From Pseudomonas sp. L5B5 (lineage in GTDB: Bacteria > Pseudomonadota > Gammaproteobacteria > Pseudomonadales > Pseudomonadaceae): a stretch of DNA of 64,000 nt. The stretch is taken from the NCBI RefSeq assembly GCF_020520285.1, contig NZ_CP084742.1, positions 2,356,001 to 2,420,000 on the forward strand, read 5' to 3'. Shown here piece by piece: positions 9,801 to 17,574 of the stretch; the first letter of the stretch is position 1; each line of letters begins with the position of its first letter. The translations under genes were made by a program, and so were the position numbers. The notes beneath the pieces are model-generated. The model did no database searches, was not told the origin of the DNA, and saw nothing but the letters and a program-made list of their open reading frames with translations.

Positions 9801-10338
9801 GCAAGTCCTCACGGCGGCACAATACGCAACTGGGCTCACCGATGAAGTTGAGACTGTGGTCCGCCAGCAGACTGGTCAGCTCCCGACCATCGATCACCAC
9901 ATCGGTGGCAAACGGCAACGACGTGGCCAGGGCATCCGGCAATGGCTGCCCGGCGGAGTCGATCAGGCGCCGGCGTGAAGAAGCGATGGAGATGGAGGGA
10001 TCGGCCTCCATGGCCGCAACCAGTTCGGCAACACATTCAGGATGCAGCACATCATCGTCATGCAGGAACTTGATGTATTTACCACGGGCAACTTTTATAC
10101 ATTCGATGGCGTTGAAGAGTTCGCCACGCTGCTGCTCGTTGAACTCATATCGGATGAGCACGGAAGAAGATTGCTGAAAACGAACCACACACTCACGAAT
10201 GACATCGGTGCGCGAATCATCGCAGATCACCACCTCCAGGCATTCGTAACTTTGCGCACAAGCACTAGCCAGTGCTACTTCGAAGTACTCCGCCTTGTAG
10301 GCCGGGATGACCACACTGACCAGTGGTTGTTCGCTCAT
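6817..10338 (-). CDS. Giant multidomain glycosyltransferase, flhA-flhB island
   Basis: A 1173-residue soluble protein. Four modules can be read: a GT2 domain at residues 5-230 with DDD at 94-96; a GT2-like module at about 326-555 with DAGDE at 407-411; another GT2 domain at about 565-820 (LFLDAQ near 656); and a C-terminal GT-B-like domain at about 845-1173 (RVGWAG, then a LLEYGACGFPVVCSD segment). It is the last gene of the island and a paralogue of the protein at 52174, with the same order and a matching C-terminus (AIRMHLADP, then GDxLREAV). Proteins of this type, such as Fgt1/Fgt2 of P. syringae, glycosylate flagellin. The acceptor and sugar cannot be read from sequence; transfer of the island's amino-sugar to flagellin is inference. 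Confidence 0.82.
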   Translation of the reverse strand: MSEQPLVSVVIPAYKAEYFEVALASACAQSYECLEVVICDDSRTDVIRECVVRFQQSSSVLIRYEFNEQQRGELFNAIECIKVARGKYIKFLHDDDVLHPECVAELVAAMEADPSISIASSRRRLIDSAGQPLPDALATSLPFATDVVIDGRELTSLLADHSLNFIGEPSCVLCRREDLLALGDDLMSLNGCLIYWVGDLAMYVKLLQRGDLAMLKAPLADFRVSLDQGSQQGRDKPGIGNQGHADFKRTLRELGWHLGRPDNQLVGVRALHDTGGFERLDILAALRQSHAKGVADRQIANWIGQRVPSPAQLRLIDEYLRSGAGCPSFAIVVLDRLGDSEALARTLRSLSAQHQALLRLQVLVIAPQVIDLSAHDMALQFAPLESDYTGQINRLLAEGASEWCLLVDAGDEFTPGGLLVASLELLPNPDCRAVFCDGLQRDGKGETGVMLRPDFNLDFLLSCPGVMARHWIFRRQVLVQAGGFDGAYGQALEFELILRLINQGGADGFGHIPELLLSCAPVHLHDNADERRALVEHLMQRGYAGAHIESSLAGHYLIDYGHQSRPLVSILVLADDDLDALQRCIFSILEHSRYPFYELLIVDNACQSPQARQWLQAIGEMAAERVRVCHLPYRMDRSMATNLGAQQASGEYLLFLDAQAVIFEGGWIDALLNHAQRQEVAVVGAKLLSGEGEVTHGGLILGLPGAGAAAFVQQGADSPGYMGSLVVDRDCSAVAGACMMVRKALFDGVGGLDAGQFSGAGADIDLCLRLAGHGYLTVWTPRAMVMRDSTVENLTPADEDALSRRWLSVLARDPAYNLNFSLEQPKGFQLAESSLCWRPLIWRPLPVVLVHPSDRYASGHYRTLQPMAGLNAAGLIDGLASMALLSAPELERITPDSIIFQRHLGDASLQAMRRARDFSRSFKVFEVNDHLPSLALGEAGHGRGGEDIAYYLRQAMGCVDRLVVSTDRLAEALQGLHPDTRVIHSRLDPLSWGSALPRSHRRVGEKPRVGWAGAEWQFANLEVISDVVKALATEVDWIFMGACPEALRPYVKEVHRGVEISLYPAALARLNLDLAVAPLQRTLLNECKSNLRLLEYGACGFPVVCSDLAGFRNDLPVTRVSDRFESWMEAIRMHLADPQASARAGDALREAVRRDWMLDQEALLAWRNIWLPD

Positions 10339-10430
10339 GTGAATCTCTTTTCCTGTTTATCCCGATAACTTGCCTCGACGCCCTCGCGCGCGCCCCCGAG
10401 CCCCTCGACCCGGTCCGCGCAAGCACAGGC

Positions 10431-11666
10431 TCAATAGAAGTACAGGCAAGTATCCCAGCGCTCTTCGGTGTGATGCCGAAGCCCGATCTTGTAATCTGCG
10501 CGCAGGCTTTCCACATAGCGCGTGATTTCAAGCAGGTCGCTGGCCCGGTGATAAGCTGAAATAGCCAGCTTGGGACGTCCTTGGCTGATGTGGCCGCAAG
10601 CCCCTTGCAACGCCTGCAACTCCGCCCCCTCGATGTCCATCTTGATCAGCGTCGGGCTGTCATCCAGGATCGCATCCAGCCGACGGACCTGCACATTCCG
10701 GCAGATCGCCTGATCGGTAGCCGACGCCAGAAGATGGCCGCCATGCCCGCCCTCATGCAAGAACGGCATCTGTCCGTCTTCATTGCTCACCGCACAACCC
10801 AACAGCTCGATCACCCCTGACTGAGGTAGCGCAAGAGCATCGCTGTATCCCTGGATAAATGACCGGATAGTGGCTTGATTGACCTCATCGGGCTCGATCA
10901 TCCAGATCTTCTGAAAACGGCCATCAGTCGCGTCGAGAAAGGCCTTGGCGGACTCTGCAATCGAAGCTCCGCAGTCGGCGAATCGCTCGTTTTGACCTGG
11001 CAGCCACAAGCCGGAGCGGAAATACAGGGTCAGGTAGGGTTTGGCTGCATTGAGAATCCACTCGGGATCGCAAGTCAGATGCCCGAGCAAGACGCTGAAC
11101 AGGGTAAAACGCGAGTAGTCATCATCAAGACGCTTGCCGAGAGCGAAAAACTCCTCAGCGTGAGCAACGATGTATCCACCCCAGTCATCAATGCGGTGGT
11201 CGCTTGCAGGGCCACTGACGAACAATCGCAGAGCCTGCTCGAAATTGAGCATGGGAATGGCATTTCGCAGCGTCAGGCTCTTGAAATAGCGCCGGGAATA
11301 ATCGTATCGGCAACCGTTGATACTGATCAACGGAGTGTCATGGGCCAACTTGAGAAAGGCATCCGAACTGATCACCGGAACGCCATGAAAACTCTCCATC
11401 TTGCCGACCTTGAAATCATCGACCACTGCGACGATCTGCGCCTTGCCGGCAGCCTCATTGATGAACAGCTGAGAAAACTGAGTCGTGCCCAACAGCACGA
11501 CCTTTGTATCAGACCCACTTGCGTCGTAGACATGACAAGCTTCGGGCGAGAGGCAAAAGCGCGGATCCTGTTGGTACGCAGCAACCGCCAGTTGAAAAAT
11601 GGCGACTAGATTCTCATAGCTACCAGCAACTTCCAGCCTTTTAATACCAGCGTAACTAGTTGGCAT
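10431..11666 (-). CDS. FkbM-family methyltransferase with N-terminal nucleotide-binding-like domain
   Basis: A 411-residue protein. The C-terminal half is an FkbM-type SAM-dependent methyltransferase; the DIEGAE motif starts at residue 344. The N-terminal part (about 50-155) resembles the Rossmann-like sugar or cofactor domain seen before hexapeptide transferases (VVLLGTTQFS, then VVDDFKVGKMESFHG). FkbM enzymes usually O-methylate. In this island the likely substrate is a hydroxyl of the deoxyamino-sugar, by analogy with the 2-O-methyl group of P. syringae modified viosamine; that is inference. GC content looks lower than in the flanking flagellar genes. Confidence 0.75.
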   Translation of the reverse strand: MPTSYAGIKRLEVAGSYENLVAIFQLAVAAYQQDPRFCLSPEACHVYDASGSDTKVVLLGTTQFSQLFINEAAGKAQIVAVVDDFKVGKMESFHGVPVISSDAFLKLAHDTPLISINGCRYDYSRRYFKSLTLRNAIPMLNFEQALRLFVSGPASDHRIDDWGGYIVAHAEEFFALGKRLDDDYSRFTLFSVLLGHLTCDPEWILNAAKPYLTLYFRSGLWLPGQNERFADCGASIAESAKAFLDATDGRFQKIWMIEPDEVNQATIRSFIQGYSDALALPQSGVIELLGCAVSNEDGQMPFLHEGGHGGHLLASATDQAICRNVQVRRLDAILDDSPTLIKMDIEGAELQALQGACGHISQGRPKLAISAYHRASDLLEITRYVESLRADYKIGLRHHTEERWDTCLYFY

Positions 11667-11723
11667 ATCAACTCCAAAACTGCCTGCCCCAATGCATGGG
11701 CAAATCAGTGAAATAATAAAATC

Positions 11724-12344
11724 TCAGTTTTTCAAGATCCTGGCGCCGTCAGGCATCAGAACATCATAAAAAGACTTGTCGGGAAGAACTTCCGGCAACT
11801 TCCCACCCAACAACCATTCGCAGTGGCGACCAACCTTGGTACCTGCCATGGCAAAGCTGCCACTGGAAAGCGTGGAACCCCTGCCGATTTCAACGCCGCG
11901 CCCCAGGATCACACCCGCTTGCAAGGTCACACAGGCCCCCAACTGCACCGAGCAATCGAGGGTGACCTGACGATCAAGCCAGGAACCCAATCCCAGCACT
12001 GTGTCAGCAGCCAGGTTGCAGCCCGCGCCAACATAGACATTGCCTTGCAGAACTGCGCTTGGCTCAACAATGGAACGAGGAGAAACAAGATTGAACAGGC
12101 GATACCCTGCCAGACGAACCTGGGCAATGAGCTTGTGTCGAGAGTAGTTGACAGCGCGCTCATCCAGCGCCACAAACACTTCGGAGTCTTGCGCCGAATA
12201 CTCGCCAATAAACTCATCCAGCTGAAAGTTGTAACGATCAGCCGACAGCAAGCGGTGCTGCGCATGGGGCAGATCCAGCTCGGTGGCCATCTGGCAGGCG
12301 TGTTCGAAGGCCCAGCCTTCCCCCAGCACTATGTGGCGAGTCAT
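11724..12344 (-). CDS. Hexapeptide-repeat acyltransferase-like protein (NeuD/PglD type), first of two
   Basis: A 206-residue protein with a short alpha/beta N-terminal part and a left-handed beta-helix of hexapeptide repeats from about residue 90 (VEPSAVLQGNVYVGAGCN, then VILGRGVEIGRGSTL). The Gly-rich nucleotide motif expected near the N-terminus is poorly kept (IVLGEGWAF), and I do not see the GHDV-type catalytic histidine found in the second copy at 13522. It may act on a different substrate or have lost acyl-CoA activity. Its ATG overlaps the stop of the Rieske gene as ATGA, so the two are likely coupled. Confidence 0.68.
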   Translation of the reverse strand: MTRHIVLGEGWAFEHACQMATELDLPHAQHRLLSADRYNFQLDEFIGEYSAQDSEVFVALDERAVNYSRHKLIAQVRLAGYRLFNLVSPRSIVEPSAVLQGNVYVGAGCNLAADTVLGLGSWLDRQVTLDCSVQLGACVTLQAGVILGRGVEIGRGSTLSSGSFAMAGTKVGRHCEWLLGGKLPEVLPDKSFYDVLMPDGARILKN

Positions 12345-13474
12345 GGGCGCTCTCCCAGGACATGCTTTCTGTACCAGAGATGCTGCTGGACGATATGAGC
12401 TTCATATTCGCCATGCATGAAGCGCCGAGAGTGCTCACCGAACCCGCCCTGCAAGCGTTCGAGAACCAGCGTGTCCTCGGCTATGACCTTGCGCTCACCA
12501 CGGATCAGCGTTGCCAGCAAGGCAGTAAAGTCGGTGCTTGCCTCCTTGCGTGTGGCGGTCATCATCCACAGGTGATAATCAGTGACTCCGGGAGACACGG
12601 GATCGTACTGCTGAAGCAGGAAGTGATCGCCCTTGACACTGCAGAAGTTGACATTGGGGTAGATGAACCAGTTGTAGTAGGCATGCTCATTGCCATATTT
12701 TTCGCACAAGGAAGCGAACCAGTTCTCGTAGGGCTTGATCAGGGCCTTGGTGCTGTAGCTCAGTGAATCAAGTTCAGGAGATTCAGCAGCGTCGATCAGC
12801 CTGATGACTTCCGAATCCCCTTCATCGCCAACTACAGAGATCTCCTTGACCATCTGAGTCATGGCCGGCATGAAGGTTTGCGGATGAATAAAAGGAACGT
12901 GGTTATAGTCCTTCACGTTCTCCATATTCAACTTCCAGTTATACCGGACCTGATGACAACTGTAGATAATCTGCGAATCCAGATGGGCGGAGACATCTTT
13001 CAGCTGCTGGATGAATTCATCAGTAAATTGCCTGTTCAGAGCAAGGGGAGCCTCCGAAAAATTGACGAACAACAACTGGCCGACTTCCTCCAGATGAAGT
13101 TTTTTCAGGCAGATCTTTTCTCGCTCCATGGCACTGAACTGGTATAGCCCGTGGTTGGGTATGCCGCGCAACTCGCCCTCGGCACCAAACGACCAGGCGT
13201 GATAAGGGCAAACCATCGGACGTTTTCCGGCATTTTCGGTCTGGATCGGCGACAACCGATGTGGGCATTCATTGATAAAGGCCCGAATACCGGCTTCCGT
13301 CCTCTGGACAAGAATCGGCACCCCCGCCACCTTGCGAGTGAAGAACTGATTGCGCTCGCGCACCATCGACGTGAACCCGACAAATGTCCACAACGCGCCA
13401 AACAAGTTGGCACGTTCGCGAGACAGGGTTTCCGGGGAGGTGTAATGACTTGCATCCAAAGCATGACGCGACAT
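12341..13474 (-). CDS. Rieske non-heme iron oxygenase (ring-hydroxylating alpha-subunit type)
   Basis: A 377-residue oxygenase. The Rieske [2Fe-2S] ligands are visible as Cys70-X-His72 and Cys89-X2-His92. The mononuclear iron site matches the family pattern E-X3-D-X2-H-X4-H (Glu185, Asp189, His192, His197). Electron input must come from a reductase; none is encoded nearby. I start at ATG 13474 (MSRHALDA) rather than a TTG at 13525; the ribosome site is weak (GGA, eight bases upstream). Flanked by two hexapeptide transferases and overlapping the next gene by ATGA, it is part of the sugar island. Its substrate, the acyl group or the sugar, is unknown. Confidence 0.82.
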   Translation of the reverse strand: MSRHALDASHYTSPETLSRERANLFGALWTFVGFTSMVRERNQFFTRKVAGVPILVQRTEAGIRAFINECPHRLSPIQTENAGKRPMVCPYHAWSFGAEGELRGIPNHGLYQFSAMEREKICLKKLHLEEVGQLLFVNFSEAPLALNRQFTDEFIQQLKDVSAHLDSQIIYSCHQVRYNWKLNMENVKDYNHVPFIHPQTFMPAMTQMVKEISVVGDEGDSEVIRLIDAAESPELDSLSYSTKALIKPYENWFASLCEKYGNEHAYYNWFIYPNVNFCSVKGDHFLLQQYDPVSPGVTDYHLWMMTATRKEASTDFTALLATLIRGERKVIAEDTLVLERLQGGFGEHSRRFMHGEYEAHIVQQHLWYRKHVLGERP

Positions 13475-13521
13475 AAACGTATCCAAAAAAATGACCGAGC
13501 AGCGAAAGGGCTGCCCAGGCT

Positions 13522-14160
13522 TCAACCCTGCTTGGTGAAAATGACTCGCGCAGGGTTGCCCACCACCGTCGCACCGGCAGGAACATCCTTGAAAACCACC
13601 GCTCCCATGCCGATCACCGCCCCATCACCCACCGTGACTCCACGGGACAGCATCGCACCGGAGTTGATCACGGCACCGTTACCCACCTTGACGTAGCCGG
13701 CCAGCAGGCAACGGGGCCCGATATGCACATAATCGCCAATCACTACGTCGTGGCCGATCATGCTGTCCTGATCGATAAAGCAGTAATTACCGATCTGACT
13801 ATCAACGCCGCAACTTACGTCATATCCGAAAAACGTTGCTCCCCAAGTGGATCTAACCCCCAAAAGACTGGGTCTTCCAAAGTCGACAAACTTCGCGCCC
13901 TTGCCGAGAAGCAGTTGCACCTGCTTTTCTCTGCTTTCAGGATCTCCGATCGCAACAATAAAAAAATCGTCGGACTGTGGCTGATAGTGCTCGGGATATC
14001 CTAGCCAAGGGCAATTAAGAACATCAGATACAGCCTCGGGTCCTCGCTCATCCAGAAAACCAGCGATAACCCAATCGACTCCGCAAGCGGTATCGGCTTC
14101 CACTCGAGCCAATACCTGACGACCGAGCCCGCCAGCTCCCAATATGATCATTTGCCTCAT
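13522..14160 (-). CDS. Sugar O/N-acyltransferase, hexapeptide family (NeuD/PglD/VioB type), second of two
   Basis: A 212-residue protein. The N-terminus has a nucleotide-binding Gly-rich loop (ILGAGGLGRQV, residues 6-16). A left-handed beta-helix follows, with the likely catalytic His137 in IGHDVVIGD and the family ending GNPARV. Such enzymes put acetyl or longer acyl groups on nucleotide-linked 4-amino-6-deoxy sugars; VioB is one example. In this island an acyl-ACP or acyl-CoA donor made by the KAS III, reductase and ACP genes is plausible. The ATG at 14160 is chosen because GGAGGGG lies five bases upstream; it is 11 bases after the reductase gene. Confidence 0.75.
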   Translation of the reverse strand: MRQMIILGAGGLGRQVLARVEADTACGVDWVIAGFLDERGPEAVSDVLNCPWLGYPEHYQPQSDDFFIVAIGDPESREKQVQLLLGKGAKFVDFGRPSLLGVRSTWGATFFGYDVSCGVDSQIGNYCFIDQDSMIGHDVVIGDYVHIGPRCLLAGYVKVGNGAVINSGAMLSRGVTVGDGAVIGMGAVVFKDVPAGATVVGNPARVIFTKQG

Positions 14161-14171
14161 ACTGCCCCTCC

Positions 14172-14933
14172 CTAAAGGGTCAACCCTCCATCCATGATCA
14201 GCGTCGAACCGGTTATCCATCGACTTGCATCGGAAATCATGAAAATCACCGCGCTGGCTACGTCTTCCGGCATCCCGAAACCCAAAAGCTGCCCCTGACC
14301 CAGTGAGTCCATGGAAATCATCTTGTCAGCGTTTGCCACTAGCGGCGTATGCACCAAGGCTGGCGAGAGACAGTTGACTCGAATTCGATGTTTGGCTACT
14401 TCCGTTGCAAGACAACGAGCCATGGCAATCAATGCTGCCTTAGTGCCAGAGTAGCCACCCACACCTGCCGTCCCAATATGCGCAGCAATGGACGCAATGA
14501 AAACAATTGCTCCATCAGCAGCAACCAGGTTTCGTCTTAATATTCCCTGAGTAAGCAACATAGGGGCCTCGACGTTGGTTCGGTGCAATAGCTGAAGGTG
14601 CTCCTCACTCATCATGCGCGTTGGAGCTAATCTTGAGATTCCAGCTCCATTTACCAATGCATGTATCTTCGAATCGATGGCGGCGACTAAAGCATCTCGC
14701 TCAGCTGCGACAGTCAGATCCGCTGTAACCATTTGATGCCGCAAGCCAGAAATCCCTTGCAACTCTTCAAAGGTCTTGGCTAAACGCTCTTTATCACGTC
14801 CAGTGACAATAACTTCGGCGCCCATTCGCGCACAATTTAATGCCGTCGTAAGCCCAATCCCAGAACTCGCCCCTGTAACCAGAACCCGCTTGCCCTTGAG
14901 GCTGAATGGATTAAAGCTGTTGTCAGCATTCAC
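14172..14933 (-). CDS. Short-chain dehydrogenase/reductase (FabG-like)
   Basis: A 253-residue classical SDR with the NAD(P) motif TGASSGIG at 20-27, NGAG at 95-98, and catalytic Ser148, Tyr161 and Lys165 (YSGTK). The ending WITGSTLIMDGG is typical of FabG-like enzymes. Beside KAS III and ACP genes it most plausibly reduces a 3-ketoacyl-ACP to the 3-hydroxyacyl form, for example 3-hydroxybutyryl, for attachment to an amino-sugar. That step is inferred from context. Codon use looks more A/T-rich than in the flagellar genes. Confidence 0.82.
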   Translation of the reverse strand: MNADNSFNPFSLKGKRVLVTGASSGIGLTTALNCARMGAEVIVTGRDKERLAKTFEELQGISGLRHQMVTADLTVAAERDALVAAIDSKIHALVNGAGISRLAPTRMMSEEHLQLLHRTNVEAPMLLTQGILRRNLVAADGAIVFIASIAAHIGTAGVGGYSGTKAALIAMARCLATEVAKHRIRVNCLSPALVHTPLVANADKMISMDSLGQGQLLGFGMPEDVASAVIFMISDASRWITGSTLIMDGGLTL

Positions 14934-14987
14934 TGTGCTGCCCTCCGAAGAAAATATGCGTGTGTTGGGAGGTCCCTCCCAACCCCA

Positions 14988-16028
14988 TCAGGACTCGATC
15001 AAGTCGGGAAACTTCGCGCCCTGGATATCCACCAGGCAAGTTCCCCAGGACAAGCCAATGCCAAATCCGGACAGCAGCACACGCTTGTTTCCTTCCTCAA
15101 GCTGCTTGTTGATTCGTGCGGTCATGGTGACCGGCAACGAAGCACCGCTGGTATTACCAAAATCACGCAGGGTCGAAGGTACTTTCTCGACCGGAAGCGC
15201 CAACTTCTTACGGATGGTTTCGTTGATCATCCGGTTGGCCTGGTGAAAGATGAAGTAGTCGACTTCGTCTTTCGAAGCATTGGCATATTCCAGCAACTTC
15301 TCTACCGCCGGCGGAACCCGCTGGGTGGAGAAACTCAGCACCGCAGTGCCGTCCAGCTGGAGATCGATCGCCCGATGCCAGTGATCGTTCTCATCTTCCC
15401 GGAATGGCACCAGGTGCTGGATACCCACCGGCTCGCGATGACCGCCAACAGGCAGGATGATCGCCTTGTGGCCACTGCCATCGCTGTTCAGGTCGAAGTA
15501 CATGGGCGGAGCATCGGCGCAGTACTCCATTGCCGTTGCCGTACCCGCATCGGAAAAGATCGGGTCATCCAGCCGCGCACCGCTATCCCCCACCAGCACC
15601 AGACCCTTCTTGATTCCACCGGCATTGATGAGCGAGCCCAGCAGGTGCAGGCCGAACGGATAACCGGAACAACCCAGGTTGACGTCAAAAGCCAAGGTCG
15701 TATGGGGCAGCCCCAAGCGGTCCTGAAGAATGATGGCCGTGGCCGGGGCCAGGTAATCGGGAGACTGGGTCACCACGATCAGGGCATCGATCTCCTCGCG
15801 CTTCCACTCCAGGCTGTCAATCAGCCCGGTGGCGGCATCGAAGGCCAGATCGGAAAAACATTGCCACTCCGGCGTGAGTCTGCGTAATTCGATACCGATA
15901 TTGCGTACCAGCCTCTCGCGCTCTGGACGAATTTGCGGCTTGCAATCGGTGAGATTGGAAACAACTCGTTTGGGAACGCAAGTTGCCATACCGGCAAAGC
16001 GCACAGAATTCAGCGTTACGAGTGGCAT
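14988..16028 (-). CDS. 3-oxoacyl-ACP synthase III (FabH-like), island copy
   Basis: A 346-residue KAS III with the full triad: Cys120 (NLGCSGY), His262 (FHQANRM) and Asn292 (FGNTSGAS). It should condense a short acyl-CoA with malonyl-ACP, giving a 3-ketoacyl-ACP. Five bases downstream of the dedicated ACP gene and just upstream of the reductase gene, it likely starts the acyl group for sugar decoration rather than bulk fatty acids. It differs clearly from the second KAS III at 43081 although both share the family core. Confidence 0.85.
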   Translation of the reverse strand: MPLVTLNSVRFAGMATCVPKRVVSNLTDCKPQIRPERERLVRNIGIELRRLTPEWQCFSDLAFDAATGLIDSLEWKREEIDALIVVTQSPDYLAPATAIILQDRLGLPHTTLAFDVNLGCSGYPFGLHLLGSLINAGGIKKGLVLVGDSGARLDDPIFSDAGTATAMEYCADAPPMYFDLNSDGSGHKAIILPVGGHREPVGIQHLVPFREDENDHWHRAIDLQLDGTAVLSFSTQRVPPAVEKLLEYANASKDEVDYFIFHQANRMINETIRKKLALPVEKVPSTLRDFGNTSGASLPVTMTARINKQLEEGNKRVLLSGFGIGLSWGTCLVDIQGAKFPDLIES

Positions 16029-16033
16029 GAGGC

Positions 16034-16255
16034 TTACCCTACCAAGTTATAAAGATCACCAACGGTCACGGCCTTCTCCAGGTCGTCGCCGGTAATCACT
16101 TTCTTGTATTCCATATCGAACATGACAATCACGCCCAGGGCAGCGAGCGAATCCCATTCAGGCAAGTTCCGCAGCTCGGTTGCCAGGGTGACTTCAACCG
16201 GCTCCTGGAAATCGGTGGCAGACAGAAAGTTCTCGATAAACGCTTCTTGGCTCAT
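16034..16255 (-). CDS. Dedicated acyl carrier protein
   Basis: A 73-residue acidic ACP. Ser36 in the EWDSLAAL motif is the predicted phosphopantetheine site. The ATG at 16255 has AAGAGG five bases upstream, so the longer in-frame reading is rejected. It lies between the aminotransferase and the KAS III gene, and two hairpins separate it from the aminotransferase. It should carry the acyl chain built by the neighbouring KAS III and reductase. A phosphopantetheinyl transferase is not in the window. Confidence 0.83.
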   Translation of the reverse strand: MSQEAFIENFLSATDFQEPVEVTLATELRNLPEWDSLAALGVIVMFDMEYKKVITGDDLEKAVTVGDLYNLVG

Positions 16256-16277
16256 AACAACCTCTTGATGATTAAAC

Positions 16278-16317
16278 TTGCGGTGCAATCACCGCAAAAG
16301 ACTCGCCCTCTTGGCGA
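16278..16317 (-). other. Tandem hairpins between aminotransferase and ACP genes
   Basis: The first hairpin (16278-16297) has a perfect 8-bp stem, TTGCGGTG with CACCGCAA, loop of four. The second (16303-16317) has TCGCC with GGCGA. On the minus strand the first is followed only by GTTTAAT, so any terminator would be weak. They could set the ratio of ACP to aminotransferase by partial termination or RNA processing. Confidence 0.45.
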
Positions 16318-16345
16318 AGATATTTCTCCAATGTTCTTTTGTTAC

Positions 16346-17455
16346 TCAGCTACCTGTGCGTATCACCGCAACGATGCGCTGAAGGTCCTCGACTTCCAGC
16401 CCCGGATACATGGGCAGACAGATGACTCTTTCAGCCACGGCCTCGGCATTGGGCAGTGGGTGGCGGTGAAGTCCTTCCATGCCCTCGTAGACTGCCATCT
16501 GCGTGATCAACGGATAAAAATAACGCCGAGCGAATATGTTGTGCTCCTGCAGCAATGCATAGAGCTCATCGCGGCTCAATCCGTATTCCGGCTCGATGGC
16601 GATAGGGAAATAGGCATAGTTCGGCACGAGGGCCGCCGGGATGGGTTCCAGGCTGATGCCACGGATACCCCGCAACTGCGAACGATAGAAGGTGTCGATA
16701 GAGCGACGCTGCTCCAAGGCACTGGCGATATGCTGCAACTGCACCAGCCCGAAGGCGGCATTGACTTCACTCATCTTGCCGTTGATGCCACAGGTCACCA
16801 CGGTGACTTCATCGACAAAACCAAAATTTCGCAATTGGTCGATATGCAACTTGGTCTCGGCATCCGGACTGATGATTGCTCCGCCCTCAAAGGTATTGAA
16901 CACCTTGGTAGCATGCAGGCTCAGGACACTCAGGTCTCCATGGCGCAAGATACTGCCGCCTGCATCTTCGACCCCGAACGCATGCGCTCCATCAAAAATC
17001 ACTTTTAACCCGTGCTTATCGGCAATGGCCTGGATGGCCTCGGCGTCGCAGGGATTGCCATAACAATGCACCGGCAGGATGGCCGTGGTCTGGGGCGTGA
17101 TTGCCTGCTCGATCTTGCTGACATCAATGTTGTAGGTTCGTGGATCGATATCGACGAATACCGGCGTCAGGCGATTCCAGACCAGCGCATGGGCTGTCGC
17201 GACAAAAGAATAAGGCGTGGTAATTACTTCACCCTTCACATGCAATGCCTGCAGGGCGGTAATCAGAGCCAGGGTACCGTTGGCGAACAACGACAGATGC
17301 CCGACCCCCAGGTAGCGAGCCAATGCCTGCTCCAATTCCTGATGAAAAGGGCCACAGTTGGTCAGTCGCTTGTTGTTCCAGATCTGCTCCAGGTAAGGAA
17401 TAAACTCCTCTAGAGGCGGCAGCAGCGGACTGGTGACAGTAATTATTTTTTCCAT
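16346..17455 (-). CDS. DegT/DnrJ/EryC1-family sugar aminotransferase (VioA-like)
   Basis: A 369-residue PLP enzyme of the sugar-nucleotide aminotransferase family, with the PLP-phosphate region near ANGTLAL, Asp155 in FDGAHAFG, and the Schiff-base Lys184 in HATKVFNTFEGG. The latter motif resembles VioA/FdtB-type enzymes that aminate dTDP-4-keto-6-deoxyhexose. It is the first gene of the island and likely makes a 4-amino-4,6-dideoxy sugar; which epimer is not certain. The genes making dTDP-4-keto-6-deoxyglucose (RmlA/RmlB) are not present here and must be supplied from elsewhere. Confidence 0.83.
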   Translation of the reverse strand: MEKIITVTSPLLPPLEEFIPYLEQIWNNKRLTNCGPFHQELEQALARYLGVGHLSLFANGTLALITALQALHVKGEVITTPYSFVATAHALVWNRLTPVFVDIDPRTYNIDVSKIEQAITPQTTAILPVHCYGNPCDAEAIQAIADKHGLKVIFDGAHAFGVEDAGGSILRHGDLSVLSLHATKVFNTFEGGAIISPDAETKLHIDQLRNFGFVDEVTVVTCGINGKMSEVNAAFGLVQLQHIASALEQRRSIDTFYRSQLRGIRGISLEPIPAALVPNYAYFPIAIEPEYGLSRDELYALLQEHNIFARRYFYPLITQMAVYEGMEGLHRHPLPNAEAVAERVICLPMYPGLEVEDLQRIVAVIRTGS

Positions 17456-17574
17456 GGCCTATCAGCTCTGAGCAGCTCGAACATCCCGAAGAACAAAGTC
17501 AATCCAACTGCTGGCTGCAGATTGAATCTGCTCAGTCAAAAAATTAACCCTTTCCAAACTCTGCAGGGGGCCAA

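Noticed and set aside
10360..10375. Palindrome TTATCCCGATAA as a sigma-28 -10 element
   Set aside because: No -35 match stands at 11-15 bases on either side; probably chance.
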